The notes under the pieces: model-generated
Database searches by the model: none
What the model saw: the letters and a program-made list of their open reading frames with translations, nothing else
Told to the model about the DNA's origin: nothing
Made by a program: the position numbers and the translations under genes
Shown here: positions 1-8,987 of the stretch, one piece after another
Position numbering within the stretch: the stretch's first letter is position 1
How the letters are laid out: each line of letters opens with the position of its first letter
NCBI RefSeq assembly: GCF_007747655.1
Contig: NZ_CP036274.1
Location: 6,820,001 to 6,884,000, forward strand
Direction of reading: 5' to 3'
DNA length: 64,000 bases
From: Anatilimnocola aggregata
GTDB lineage: Bacteria; Planctomycetota; Planctomycetia; Pirellulales; Pirellulaceae

Positions 1-2058
1 AATGCGTTCGCTGATATCGCTGGGCTGGAGCGCTTCGGCCTGCTTGCTCACGTCCTTGGCCAGGTTGGTCATGAACTCGCTGTTGAGCACAAACAGTTGT
101 TGCAGCGGCACGGTGGTCGTCATTCGTTGATCGCTGGTGATGTTTGGATCGGGAAAGTCGAACAGTCGCAGCAGCGGATTCAACTCGTGCCGGCTGACGT
201 GACCGTAAAGGGTGCGGCGACGGTTGTTGTTCGTCGCCAGATCTTGCGATGCGCCGCCGAGAGACAGATTGAGTTGGTCCGCAACCGACAGCATCGCATC
301 GCGCCACGACTCCACATCGAGCCTGCGGCGGGGGTACCGCGACCAGAGACGGTTCTCGGGGTCGACTTCGTTTGCGGCAGGATTGTTTGCACTCTGCTGA
401 TAGGTGGCTGATAAAACAATTTGCCGATGAATGGCTTTGAGGGACCAATCTGCGGCGAGCAGTTCAGTCGCCAAGTAATCGAGCAATTCCGGGTGCGTGG
501 GCTGCTCGCCCAAGGCGCCAAAGTTGCCTGCCGTGCGGACCAAACCGTGGCCAAAATGCTGCTGCCACAGGCGATTGACCATCACTCGCGCGGTGAGGGG
601 ATTTTGTGGACTCGCGATGGCTTCGGCCAGTTCCAGGCGTCCACTTCCCTGCGAGAACGGCGTGGGCTCGTCGGGCGAAAGAATCGAAAGGAACTGCCGC
701 GGCGCATCACCGGCCAGCGTCTCAGGATTGCCGCGCACATGCACTTTCATCGTCTTGGGCTGCGAACGATCGACAAGCGCATGCGCGAAGGGATACTTCT
801 TCGGCCGGTCCTTCTCCTTCATCTTCAGCTCTTTTTCGGTCAGCGTCTTTTGAGCTGCTTCGACTTCGGCCGGCGAGACGAGTGGCGTCTCAACGTAGTC
901 GGTGCTCGCGAAGACACCTACGAGCGCGTAGTAGTCGGAGGTTGGAATCGGATCGAACTTGTGATCGTGGCAACGGGCACAGGCAACCGTCAGACCGAGA
1001 AACCCTCGCGTTAGCACGTCGACGCGGTCGGCAAACTGATCGAGATCGTTCTTATCGCCGTAATAAACGGGGCCGCAGGCGAACATGCCCAGCGCGGGCA
1101 AATGCTGCTTGTCGTCTGGGTTGGCCATTAAGTCGGCCGCGATCTGCAACTTAATGAACTGATCGTAGGGAAGGTCCGCATTCAACTGCTGAACGACCCA
1201 GTCACGATAGCGATAGCCTTGAGGATATCGGCGAGCGGCAAACGTATGAGCCTGATCTTCGCCGAACCGGGCGACATCGAGCCACAGCCGGGCTGAGCGT
1301 TCGCCAAAGCGGGGCGACGTGAGCAGCCGGTCTACGAGTTGCTCGTAGGCGTCGGGGGATTCGTCGGCAATGAATGCCGCAACTTCAGATGGCGTTGGCG
1401 GCAGGCCAGTCAAATCGAACGTGACGCGGCGAATTAACTGCCGCTTCTCTGCGGGCTGCGCGAGGCCGAGCTTCTGCGCTTCGAGCTGCGCGAGAATGAA
1501 AAGGTCAATTGCCGATGCAGCTGCAGTTTCGTGCTTTACGATTGGCAAGGCGGGCTTTACGACAGGTCGAAACGACCAGAACTCGCGATCCTGCGGGCGA
1601 ATCTTCATTCCGGCTTTATCGCCCGCGGCGACCGTGGTTCGCATCATGCTTTCGGCAGCGACCGGCCAGATAGCACCAGTTTTTACCCAGCGAGTTAGTT
1701 TTTCGATTTTGTCCCCATCGAGCTTTCCCTTGGGCGGCATTTGCGCGGCATCGGCCTTGTAATGCACGGCAGCAATCAGCAGGCTCTTCTCGGGATCGCC
1801 GGGAACAATCGCCGGCCCCGAGTCACCGCCGGCGAGTAGGGCTTCGCGCGAGTCGAGCCTTAGCTTGGCTTCTTGCTTACGATCGCCGTGGCAATCGAGG
1901 CAATGCGAAACGAGCAGGGGGCGAATCTGTAGTTCAAAGAACTCCGCCTCTTTGGCCGCCACCTCAGCAGCGGACGCAACCTGGGCCGCAAGCAAGCTGC
2001 CAAGCACTACTAGAGACAGGCAAACAGCGCGCATCGTGCAAGGGCTGGCAAATGACAT
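1..2058 (-). CDS. PSCyt1/DUF1549/DUF1553 (PSD1) secreted cytochrome-type protein, 3' end cut by window
   Basis: The frame runs open from an ATG at 2058 to the window edge, so the C-terminus is missing. The N-terminus has a hydrophobic signal-peptide-like segment followed by a single heme-type motif, CLDCH, about 45 residues in, as in the planctomycete cytochrome c domain. Further on come DUF1549-like text with a second heme-type motif (CARCHDHKFDPI) and DUF1553-like text (NPLTARVMVNRLWQQHFG). Such proteins are abundant in planctomycetes, usually beside a DUF1501 gene, and are thought to be exported; their reaction is unknown. A second ATG at 2034 (MRAVCLSLVV) gives a cleaner signal peptide and may be the true start. 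It lies downstream of the two enolase-superfamily genes on the same strand. Confidence 0.85.
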   Translation of the reverse strand, partial: MSFASPCTMRAVCLSLVVLGSLLAAQVASAAEVAAKEAEFFELQIRPLLVSHCLDCHGDRKQEAKLRLDSREALLAGGDSGPAIVPGDPEKSLLIAAVHYKADAAQMPPKGKLDGDKIEKLTRWVKTGAIWPVAAESMMRTTVAAGDKAGMKIRPQDREFWSFRPVVKPALPIVKHETAAASAIDLFILAQLEAQKLGLAQPAEKRQLIRRVTFDLTGLPPTPSEVAAFIADESPDAYEQLVDRLLTSPRFGERSARLWLDVARFGEDQAHTFAARRYPQGYRYRDWVVQQLNADLPYDQFIKLQIAADLMANPDDKQHLPALGMFACGPVYYGDKNDLDQFADRVDVLTRGFLGLTVACARCHDHKFDPIPTSDYYALVGVFASTDYVETPLVSPAEVEAAQKTLTEKELKMKEKDRPKKYPFAHALVDRSQPKTMKVHVRGNPETLAGDAPRQFLSILSPDEPTPFSQGSGRLELAEAIASPQNPLTARVMVNRLWQQHFGHGLVRTAGNFGALGEQPTHPELLDYLATELLAADWSLKAIHRQIVLSATYQQSANNPAANEVDPENRLWSRYPRRRLDVESWRDAMLSVADQLNLSLGGASQDLATNNNRRRTLYGHVSRHELNPLLRLFDFPDPNITSDQRMTTTVPLQQLFVLNSEFMTNLAKDVSKQAEALQPSDISERI

Positions 2059-2193
2059 GCAGCAGGTTCCTCTGCAAGCGGATTTTCGCGGTAGCACGCG
2101 ATAGGTGGGTGAGCAGACAGGGAGAGGGTATCCAGCAGTTTAAGCTGCCGAGCCACGTTCCATCAACCACATTTGTTGGGATCGGCAGACCGT

Positions 2194-3408
2194 TTAATAA
2201 TCTGCAATCGAACCGTCCGATAACCGCCCGCGCGTGGGCCACTCGGGCGGTGAAGGCTGCTTGGCCAATTCGGCGAGCACGGCTTCGTCGACTTCGCAGC
2301 CAATGCCCGGCCCTTCCGGTAGCGACGCATAGCCGTCTTTATCGAGCGACCAACTCTTCTTTACCAACCCGGGCGGCGTGATGCTCGGGTAATACTCGTG
2401 AATAAGAAAAAACGGAATCGAAGCGCTCACATGCAAGCTGGCCGTCACACCGAGATCGGTGGTCACGCAGTGTGGGGCCAAGGGCACGTGATAAGCTTCG
2501 CCAAGAATCGCAATCTTTCGCATCTGCGAGATGCCGCCGGTGTGGGCGCAATCGATCTGCAAGATATCGGCACAGCCTTCTTGCAAGTAAGGGATGACTT
2601 CCCAGATCGTGCGTGCCTGTTCGCCAACCGCCAGCGGAATGGAAATGTGTTTTTTGAGTCGCTTGAAGACTTCGATGTTCCCCGGCACCGCCGGCTCTTC
2701 GATGTAGAGCAGGTCATAGGGCTTTAGCGCCGAGGCAAGCTGCATCAGGAATGGCGGCGGTAAGGCACAGTGGGCGTCGAACATGACCAGCCCCTTCGGG
2801 CCGACCTTCGCGCGCGCATTTTCCACGGTCTTCACAAACCCTTCGATCTGCTGCGGTGAACCGGAGAAGGGCTGCGGGCCGGCACCGACCTTCGTTGCCG
2901 ATTCCGAGGGATACATCCGCACCTTGTCACGCGTGGGTCCACCGAGCAGCCGATAAACGGGCACTCCCCAGAGCTTGCCGGTGATGTCCCACAGGGCCAT
3001 ATCGATGCCGGCCAGCGTGTGCGTCATGAAGGGGCCACCACGCATATCGCGATGCGAGCGATAGATCTTTTGCCACAGGTGCTCGATGCGCGTCGGATTT
3101 TCGCCATCGAGCAATTCAAACAGCGACTTGACGAGTGCTGTCGCGACATAGGGCTCAAGCTGGTCGATTTCGCCCCAGCCGGTCACGCCATGATTTGTTT
3201 CGACTTTGAGAAACACCTTTCGCTTAACCGGTGTCGGTGTGATCCGCGTGATCTTGATGGTGGAAGTTCGATCGGCCACATTGGCCGCAGGATTATTCCC
3301 TTCGTCGGCGCGAAGAGCTGCGTTCGTGTCGCCGCGAAACGTGTTGAAAGCGAGTGCGCCGGCAGCAGCGGTACCCAATGAGGCAAGCAGGTCACGTCGA
3401 GTGGTCAT
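2194..3408 (-). CDS. Mandelate racemase/galactonate dehydratase-type enolase-superfamily protein, Tat-exported
   Basis: A 404-residue protein opening with a twin-arginine signal (TTRRDLL followed by an Ala-rich stretch). The enolase-superfamily N-domain spans about residues 50-160. The barrel has the three expected metal ligands: D211 (MFDAHC), E237/E238 (YIEEPA) and E263 (GEQ). D287-H289 (DCAHTGG) and H313 (APHC) are candidate acid/base residues. The family abstracts a proton alpha to a carboxylate, typically dehydrating sugar acids. The substrate cannot be told from sequence. Export of such an enzyme is unusual outside planctomycetes. A paralogue lies about 90 bp upstream on the same strand. 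Confidence 0.85.
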   Translation of the reverse strand: MTTRRDLLASLGTAAAGALAFNTFRGDTNAALRADEGNNPAANVADRTSTIKITRITPTPVKRKVFLKVETNHGVTGWGEIDQLEPYVATALVKSLFELLDGENPTRIEHLWQKIYRSHRDMRGGPFMTHTLAGIDMALWDITGKLWGVPVYRLLGGPTRDKVRMYPSESATKVGAGPQPFSGSPQQIEGFVKTVENARAKVGPKGLVMFDAHCALPPPFLMQLASALKPYDLLYIEEPAVPGNIEVFKRLKKHISIPLAVGEQARTIWEVIPYLQEGCADILQIDCAHTGGISQMRKIAILGEAYHVPLAPHCVTTDLGVTASLHVSASIPFFLIHEYYPSITPPGLVKKSWSLDKDGYASLPEGPGIGCEVDEAVLAELAKQPSPPEWPTRGRLSDGSIADY

Positions 3409-3496
3409 GAGAGGTCTTTCTGAATTTGCGTAGGCTTCGGCCCACGTCGCGATCGCTCAAAGCAGTACGTGGGCTCAAGCCCACACTACAAGCGGA

Positions 3497-4690
3497 CTAG
3501 TAATCCGCAATCGAACCATCCTTCAACTTCTGTCCTGGCCAGCGATAGTTCTGCGGCTTCTTGGCCTCTTCGGCCAATTGTTTCTCGTCGATCTCAATTC
3601 CCAAACCCGGGCCGCCGGGCAGGCCGATATAGCCATCCTTGTCGACTTCCCAATCGGCGCGCGCGATGTTCGCCGGATTGAAGCCGCGATTGTCTGGATA
3701 GAACTCGTGAATCAGAAACAGGGGAATCGAAGCGACCACGTGCATGCTCGCGGCTATGCCCAAGTTGCTCGCGGTGCAATGCGGCGCCAGAGGCACGAAG
3801 AACGTCTCAGCCAAGGTTGCGATTTTACGCATCGAGGTGATTCCACCCGTATGGCAGCAATCGGGTTGCAGAATATCGAGGCAGCCTTCTTGCAGATAAG
3901 GGAGCACTTCATAGATGCCGCGGTCTCGTTCGCCTGCGGCCAGCGGAATAGAAATCTGCTCCTTCAGCCGCTTGAAGACTTCGATATTGCCGGGAACAGC
4001 GGGTTCTTCGATGAACAGCACATCAAACGGCTTGATGGCGCCAGCCAATTGAATCAGCGATGCGGGCGGAACGGCACTATGGGCGTCGAGCATCACCGCC
4101 CCATTGGGTCCAACCAATTCGCGCGTCTGCTGAATCCGCTTGACAATATTCTCGATCTCCTGCGGATTAGTGCTGTGCTCCAGGGGGTAGCAAGGAATCT
4201 TGCGAGCCTGCGGCGTGTGATAGACCCGAATGCGATCGCGCGTGGGACCTCCGAGCAGCCGATAGACGGGAACTCCGTGTAACTTGCCGGTGATGTCCCA
4301 CAGAGCCATGTCGATGGCCGCGATGGTATGCATCATCAGCGCGCCGCCCCGCATGTTTCGATGCGAGCGATAGAGCTTTTGCCAAAGATGTTCGATCCGG
4401 GTCGGGTTCTCCCCTTTGATCAACTCACCGAGCGCTTCAACGAGCGGCTTACTGACGCGGGGATCAACCCCTTTCAAATCGCCCCAACCAAACACTCCCT
4501 GATTGGTCTCGATTTTGACGAAAATGTTCGGGTTGACCCAAGTTGCCTGTAGCCCAGTGATACGAATGTTCGTAGCACGATCGGCAACATTGGCAGCGGG
4601 ATTGGGTTGTGCGGAAGTAACTTCCTGCAGCAAGGCAGTTCCAGCAGCGACCGCCGCTGCGGAGGTGAGCAAGTCTCGGCGGGTAGGCAT
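3497..4690 (-). CDS. Mandelate racemase/galactonate dehydratase-type enolase-superfamily protein, paralogue
   Basis: A 397-residue protein, clearly paralogous to the gene at 2194-3408: the same Tat signal (PTRRDLLTSA), the same order of motifs (MLDAHS, FIEEPA, GERDRG, DCCHTGG, APHC) and the same C-terminal DGSIADY. The frame stays open to an ATG at 4786, but the ATG at 4690 puts the twin-arginine motif at the N-terminus and is preferred. Metal ligands are conserved. Substitutions around the active site (GER for GEQ, CCHT for CAHT) suggest a different substrate from its neighbour. The pair probably arose by tandem duplication. Confidence 0.85.
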   Translation of the reverse strand: MPTRRDLLTSAAAVAAGTALLQEVTSAQPNPAANVADRATNIRITGLQATWVNPNIFVKIETNQGVFGWGDLKGVDPRVSKPLVEALGELIKGENPTRIEHLWQKLYRSHRNMRGGALMMHTIAAIDMALWDITGKLHGVPVYRLLGGPTRDRIRVYHTPQARKIPCYPLEHSTNPQEIENIVKRIQQTRELVGPNGAVMLDAHSAVPPASLIQLAGAIKPFDVLFIEEPAVPGNIEVFKRLKEQISIPLAAGERDRGIYEVLPYLQEGCLDILQPDCCHTGGITSMRKIATLAETFFVPLAPHCTASNLGIAASMHVVASIPLFLIHEFYPDNRGFNPANIARADWEVDKDGYIGLPGGPGLGIEIDEKQLAEEAKKPQNYRWPGQKLKDGSIADY

Positions 4691-4866
4691 GGCAGTTGGT
4701 AGTGGGAGAAGCTGGGGACAGGGACAAACAGCAAAGGACGGCAGGAGAACGAAGACAGTTCTAACCGCCCAAAGTAAGGTCTGCAAAACTTTTGGCAGAC
4801 AAATAGGTCGACTTTTGCCCAGCGACCATCGGAGGATTGGTCATCAGCACGCTTGCAGGCACGCCC

Positions 4867-5736
4867 TTACCCGGGCAAGCGGCACTCGTAGTTGAACCGT
4901 TTAAAGTCGCCGTCGTAGAGGCTTTCGCACGCGGGCAGCAGTGGAGCGTCGTAGAAGCGGCCCCATTGAGGAGCCTTGATCGTGCGGAATCTGGCAGCTG
5001 GCCAATCGGCGACGCACTCTCCATGCTCGACGGCTTCGTACTCAAACGCATGACGAACCGGCAGCGGCACCGTAACATTCAGGTGTTGTTGAACGCTGGC
5101 AAAGTCTTGTTCCAGGGTTTCCAGTTTGCCCACGGTGTCAAACTCAATTCCCCGCAGCAAGCGATGCTGCGCGCGAAAGTGTACGTCGAGTTGAGCGGGG
5201 CGTTGGCCCCGCAAGGCAGTGACAAACTCGCGAAAGGTTAAGCTTCGCTCGCGATCGAGTGGCAGTCCGCGCATCCAGTTAAGAGCTGTTTTCGCACTAA
5301 GACACCCGGCTGCGACCTGCCCGCTTTGGATCACTTCGAAAGCGGTCGACTTCACTTTCACGACCTTGTCGAGATAGGCTGAGACGAGTCTTCGCAGCGG
5401 ATGACGCACCACGGTGAACTTGAAATAGCTTGGATCGCTCAGTACCCGTTCGATCTCCGCGCGCGAACGATGCCGCAGCGCGAATTCGTCAGCCAGTCGA
5501 TGAGCATCGGGGCCTTTCTCGCCGCGAGTTTCGGCCTCTTCAAATTGGCGAGCAATCTGCGGCGAGAAACCACCATACCGTAGTAGCCAGGTCTTGATGC
5601 TGGTGCAGGCAGATTTGGGAATGTACGCGTAAACAACACGCAACTCATCTGAGACCAGGCAGGTTTCGGAGCAGTATTTTGAAGGACCTTGAACGCGTTC
5701 GGCCAGTGCACGCTTCAATCTGGTTAGTTGGGACAT
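4867..5736 (-). CDS. Sulfotransferase family 2 protein
   Basis: A 289-residue cytoplasmic-looking protein with both PAPS-binding signatures of the carbohydrate sulfotransferase (Sulfotransfer_2) family: a 5'-phosphosulfate loop at about 37-50 (YIPKSACTSIKTW) and the 3'-phosphate site at about 108-122 (FTVVRHPLRRLVSAY). The family transfers sulfate from PAPS to sugars. Planctomycetes carry many sulfatases and some sulfotransferases, but no sulfatase lies in this window to fix a pathway. The gene is about 130 bp downstream from the start side of the enolase pair and may be transcribed separately. Confidence 0.8.
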   Translation of the reverse strand: MSQLTRLKRALAERVQGPSKYCSETCLVSDELRVVYAYIPKSACTSIKTWLLRYGGFSPQIARQFEEAETRGEKGPDAHRLADEFALRHRSRAEIERVLSDPSYFKFTVVRHPLRRLVSAYLDKVVKVKSTAFEVIQSGQVAAGCLSAKTALNWMRGLPLDRERSLTFREFVTALRGQRPAQLDVHFRAQHRLLRGIEFDTVGKLETLEQDFASVQQHLNVTVPLPVRHAFEYEAVEHGECVADWPAARFRTIKAPQWGRFYDAPLLPACESLYDGDFKRFNYECRLPG

Positions 5737-6269
5737 TCCGCAATCCTTCGCGCATCAGCTGGCTACTTTCTGCCAGTTACCCAGCCTACGTTTGTTCGTT
5801 GAACGGGGTCAATATCAGCCTTCGCGGGGTCGTGTGCGAAACTGACTGTCTGACAGGTCCGGTGGTCCGCAGTCAAACGACGAAAGGATTCCCAGCCAGC
5901 GTCACTGACGAGGGCATCTGGTTCAGGGCTCTGCGACGAAAGCTCGCCACCTTCATCCTAAACGTCCAACAATACCCTCGATTGTTGGACACCAATCTGC
6001 CGGAAACCCGAGAGTTGCGCTATCTGCTGTCCAAAAATAGGCCCGATTGTTGGACACCCCCCCCTTTGCGGTTTGTGCTGCCAGCCGTCATCGCCAGATG
6101 GCTGTTTATCGAGGTCGCTTCAACCCCGCCTTCTACTTTGCTGAGTGTCCGATTTAGCTCGCCCTTTTGATCGAGTTGCGGCACCCCGACAAACTGTCGC
6201 TAGCAATTACAAAGTGCGTGCTGATTGCGGCGGACTTCAAGTTGGGAAAAAGGTGAAAGTGCACCTCGC
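5737..6269. other. Intergenic region with a hairpin repeat
   Basis: About 530 bp between the sulfotransferase start and the end of the NosR/ApbE fusion, both on the minus strand. No convincing coding frame was seen. The plus-strand frame crossing 5679-6170 has no recognisable protein character. The region holds one perfect and one imperfect hairpin built from the same 10-bp unit (see 5964-5990 and 6029-6055), and a run of nine C residues directly after the second. Confidence 0.6.
5964..5990. repeat. Perfect inverted repeat GTCCAACAAT / ATTGTTGGAC
   Basis: Two 10-bp arms separated by 7 bp form a perfect stem. A second copy of the right arm occurs at 6046-6055, with a one-mismatch left arm (GTCCAAAAAT, 6029-6038). 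It could act as a weak terminator for the minus-strand gene ending at 6270, or be a small interspersed repeat or protein-binding site. There is no strong T-run. Confidence 0.6.
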
Positions 6270-8981
6270 TCACTTCGGCTCAAAAAGCAAGTTGCCTGCC
6301 GCGTTGGTTTGTACACCATGCTCCTGATCGAGCACGAGTACGGACAGCTGCTGCTGATCTGCTAACGGCATTGCTGCGGGAACGCCAACCGCGAGTAGTA
6401 CCGTTGCCCAGGCATCCGCTTCGACAGCCGTGGGTGCCACAACGGCGCACAGCATAGTTTTCGTGACTTCCGGTTTGCCGGTGCGCGGCGAGATCAGGTG
6501 ATGCACGGTTCCGGCCGCGTTTTCTCTCTTCGCGCGATAAATTCCGCTCGTCGCCAGCGCCGCATCTTTCAGAATAAAAGTACGCAGTGGCTTGGCCGGA
6601 TCGTGAGGATCTTCAATTCCCACTGGCCAAGCGCCGCGCGCGAGCAGTTCGCCCCCAACATCAATCAGGTATTCTGAAACACCTGCCTCGTCGAGAACCT
6701 TCTTTGTCCGATCCGCGGAGTAGCCTTGCAACAGCGAACCGAGGTCGATTTGAAGCTGCGGATGCTTCTTTCGCAGTGTGTTCGCGGTGGAGTCAACGAT
6801 CAACTTTTCCCAACCCGTACGCTGGAGGATGTCAGCAACCTCCTGTTCGCCGGGCGGCGCTCGTTCACCAGTGGGACCAAAGCCCCAGGCATCGACGAGT
6901 GGCGCAACGGTGATGTCGTAACTACCGTCCGAGAGTTTGCTCAATTCCAAAGCTCGGGCCACCAACGCGACGAGTTCTGCGGGCTGTTCGGTTTCGAACG
7001 TGGTCTCACTCGCGTTGAACTGCGACGTGGAAGACTCAGGTCGCCAGTGCGAGAGCGTGCTTTCGATCCGTTCAAGTTCCGCACTGACGGCAGCTTGCAA
7101 AGGGGCTACTTGATGATCGCCGCGCAACTTGACGGACCAGGTGGTACCAAATGCTCGACCGCCAAGTTCGACTACTCTTGCTTCCGTAGTTGCTGGGGCC
7201 TCGGGACTTGCCACGTTAAGCGATGCCCCCAACTGCGGTCCATACAGGCCAGCCGCGACGATCAAGACTAGCCCGCCCGCCATCAGATCGCGCCGCTGGA
7301 TGCGATCGTGACTGCCGCCACTCTTTACTATTTTCAGCAACTCCCCCGTCGGGCAGCCGTAACGGCAATAGGCCTGCGGCACAAACACCGAGGCAATCAG
7401 TCCAACCAGCGCTACTGCTGCGGAAATTGCGGCAGCCCCCTTCAATACCCAAGCGTCAAACGGCTCCAAACTTGCCAAATCAAATCCCACGACAAACGTC
7501 GCGAGCAGCAAACTGACGGCGAGCAACGCCGGCGGGAAATAACCGAGGCGTCGTTGCCAGGCATTCGAGATGCGCACATGCAAACGCTTGAACTGGCCCA
7601 ACCACGACTGGGCAGCGCCATGCGGACACAATTGCTGACAATAGATCTGTCTGCGCGTGGCCCAAGGAATCACAAGCGAAACTGCGACGAGCAACACCAC
7701 CGCCGGCGCAGTGCGCCAAGGGATGCCATGCCGGGCCCAGCCCACGAAGAGGGCCAGCGACAACAAATCGCCGAGCCAAAATGCAAAGACGGCGATCAGT
7801 ACCACTTGCCAGATTACTCGTAATCGCCGGCTGTTCTTCAGCGGCGTGAATGTTAGTCCCAAGCCGCCGCAAATCACGGCGACGAGTCCGGGCTGAAAGT
7901 TCCAGGGCTTGGCCGCTGCAGTTTGCACGGCGGTCGATTGTTCCGCGGCAAAGCGGCGACGGATGCCATCGGCAATCGCAAAACTAGTTTGCGTTGCCCC
8001 CGAAACTCCTTCGATGCCTTCTTTTGCAAAATCGATTTTTGCCCAGTCGTCGATACTGCGGTTAATCAGGCTGTCGCGAAAGTCATCGTTGGGACGAACG
8101 CGCTCGACATATTCTTCGGTGTCGTAACTTTTGCGTACCAGCATCCCGATCACGGTCTTCCCGGCGGCATCGATCGCCACGAGCGACTCGGTTGGCCCCT
8201 GATAGCCGCGCGCGTTATCGGAATACGGTGACGTGCGGACCACATAGCCCAGATGGTTGCCTTCAGCATCCCAGGCTTTGTTCCAACCGACGCGCGGATT
8301 ATCGGCTTCGAATTTGCGAGCCTCTTTAAAGAGCTTGCGAATCTCGCGCAGCTTGACCGTTTCGGGAAAACGCAGCGAGACGGAAGTCCCGTGCAACCGG
8401 CGATCGATTCCCTCTGCAAACGTCATGCTCGTGAGTGTGGAGCCACTTACTCCGGCGAGTTTTGCGGGCCGCTGGGTGGAGTTCTCCCCAATGAATTGCT
8501 GCCAAAACGTACGCTGCGTACGAATCTGCTCGACGTGACTCGGCGTATCACCGCTGGAAAGAATATGAACGCCGATGACTTGCTGCTTCACATCGAGCGC
8601 GATCAGCAGGTTGCTCGGTCCGCTATAGCCAATCAGATCGTCGGCATGCGGCGACGTCGTGAGCAACAGCCCGATGGTCTTTCCTTTTTCATCGAGCACT
8701 CCCTGCCCACCAAGCCGCACATCCCCTTTGGCCAGCTTGGCTGCCGCGGGAAAGAACAGCTTGGCCGATTCGAGGGAGATTTCGTCCGGCGGCGGAGGCT
8801 GTTGTCCGGCGACGTAAAGGAGCGCAGCGACAGCCGCGAGCAAGCCCAAACGAAACGCGCGGGGCAGAATGCTCGCCCCGAAGATTTGCCGCAGCGAGCG
8901 CCTTGCGCGGGGCAAGGTTCGCTCGCTCGGTGAAGCACTGGTTGCTTCTGTGGGGACGTCACTCGGGGATTCCGTCGCCAT
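6270..8981 (-). CDS. NosR/RnfG-like flavoprotein-ferredoxin membrane protein fused to ApbE FMN transferase
   Basis: A 903-residue fusion. A membrane anchor at about 44-60 is followed by two FMN-binding domains, each with the acceptor motif for covalent FMN attachment (SGSTLTS, residues 179-185; SGATQTS, 327-333). A polytopic membrane part (about 365-580) carries two ferredoxin-type cysteine clusters, CQQLCP (448-453) and CRYGCP (539-544), as in NosR/NapH. The last 300 residues are an ApbE-type FAD:protein FMN transferase (DLGSLLQGYSADR, LIDVGGELL, HHLISPRTGKP). ApbE attaches FMN through a phosphoester to Ser/Thr in exactly such motifs, so this protein may flavinylate itself. It probably carries electrons across the membrane. 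No nitrous oxide reductase gene is nearby. The final stop lies in an AT-poor stretch about 530 bp before the next gene. Confidence 0.85.
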   Translation of the reverse strand: MATESPSDVPTEATSASPSERTLPRARRSLRQIFGASILPRAFRLGLLAAVAALLYVAGQQPPPPDEISLESAKLFFPAAAKLAKGDVRLGGQGVLDEKGKTIGLLLTTSPHADDLIGYSGPSNLLIALDVKQQVIGVHILSSGDTPSHVEQIRTQRTFWQQFIGENSTQRPAKLAGVSGSTLTSMTFAEGIDRRLHGTSVSLRFPETVKLREIRKLFKEARKFEADNPRVGWNKAWDAEGNHLGYVVRTSPYSDNARGYQGPTESLVAIDAAGKTVIGMLVRKSYDTEEYVERVRPNDDFRDSLINRSIDDWAKIDFAKEGIEGVSGATQTSFAIADGIRRRFAAEQSTAVQTAAAKPWNFQPGLVAVICGGLGLTFTPLKNSRRLRVIWQVVLIAVFAFWLGDLLSLALFVGWARHGIPWRTAPAVVLLVAVSLVIPWATRRQIYCQQLCPHGAAQSWLGQFKRLHVRISNAWQRRLGYFPPALLAVSLLLATFVVGFDLASLEPFDAWVLKGAAAISAAVALVGLIASVFVPQAYCRYGCPTGELLKIVKSGGSHDRIQRRDLMAGGLVLIVAAGLYGPQLGASLNVASPEAPATTEARVVELGGRAFGTTWSVKLRGDHQVAPLQAAVSAELERIESTLSHWRPESSTSQFNASETTFETEQPAELVALVARALELSKLSDGSYDITVAPLVDAWGFGPTGERAPPGEQEVADILQRTGWEKLIVDSTANTLRKKHPQLQIDLGSLLQGYSADRTKKVLDEAGVSEYLIDVGGELLARGAWPVGIEDPHDPAKPLRTFILKDAALATSGIYRAKRENAAGTVHHLISPRTGKPEVTKTMLCAVVAPTAVEADAWATVLLAVGVPAAMPLADQQQLSVLVLDQEHGVQTNAAGNLLFEPK

Positions 8982-8987
8982 GAATCC

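Noticed and set aside
5679-6170. Plus-strand frame of 163 residues between two minus-strand genes
   Set aside because: It overlaps the sulfotransferase start and the hairpin repeats and has no protein-like motif.
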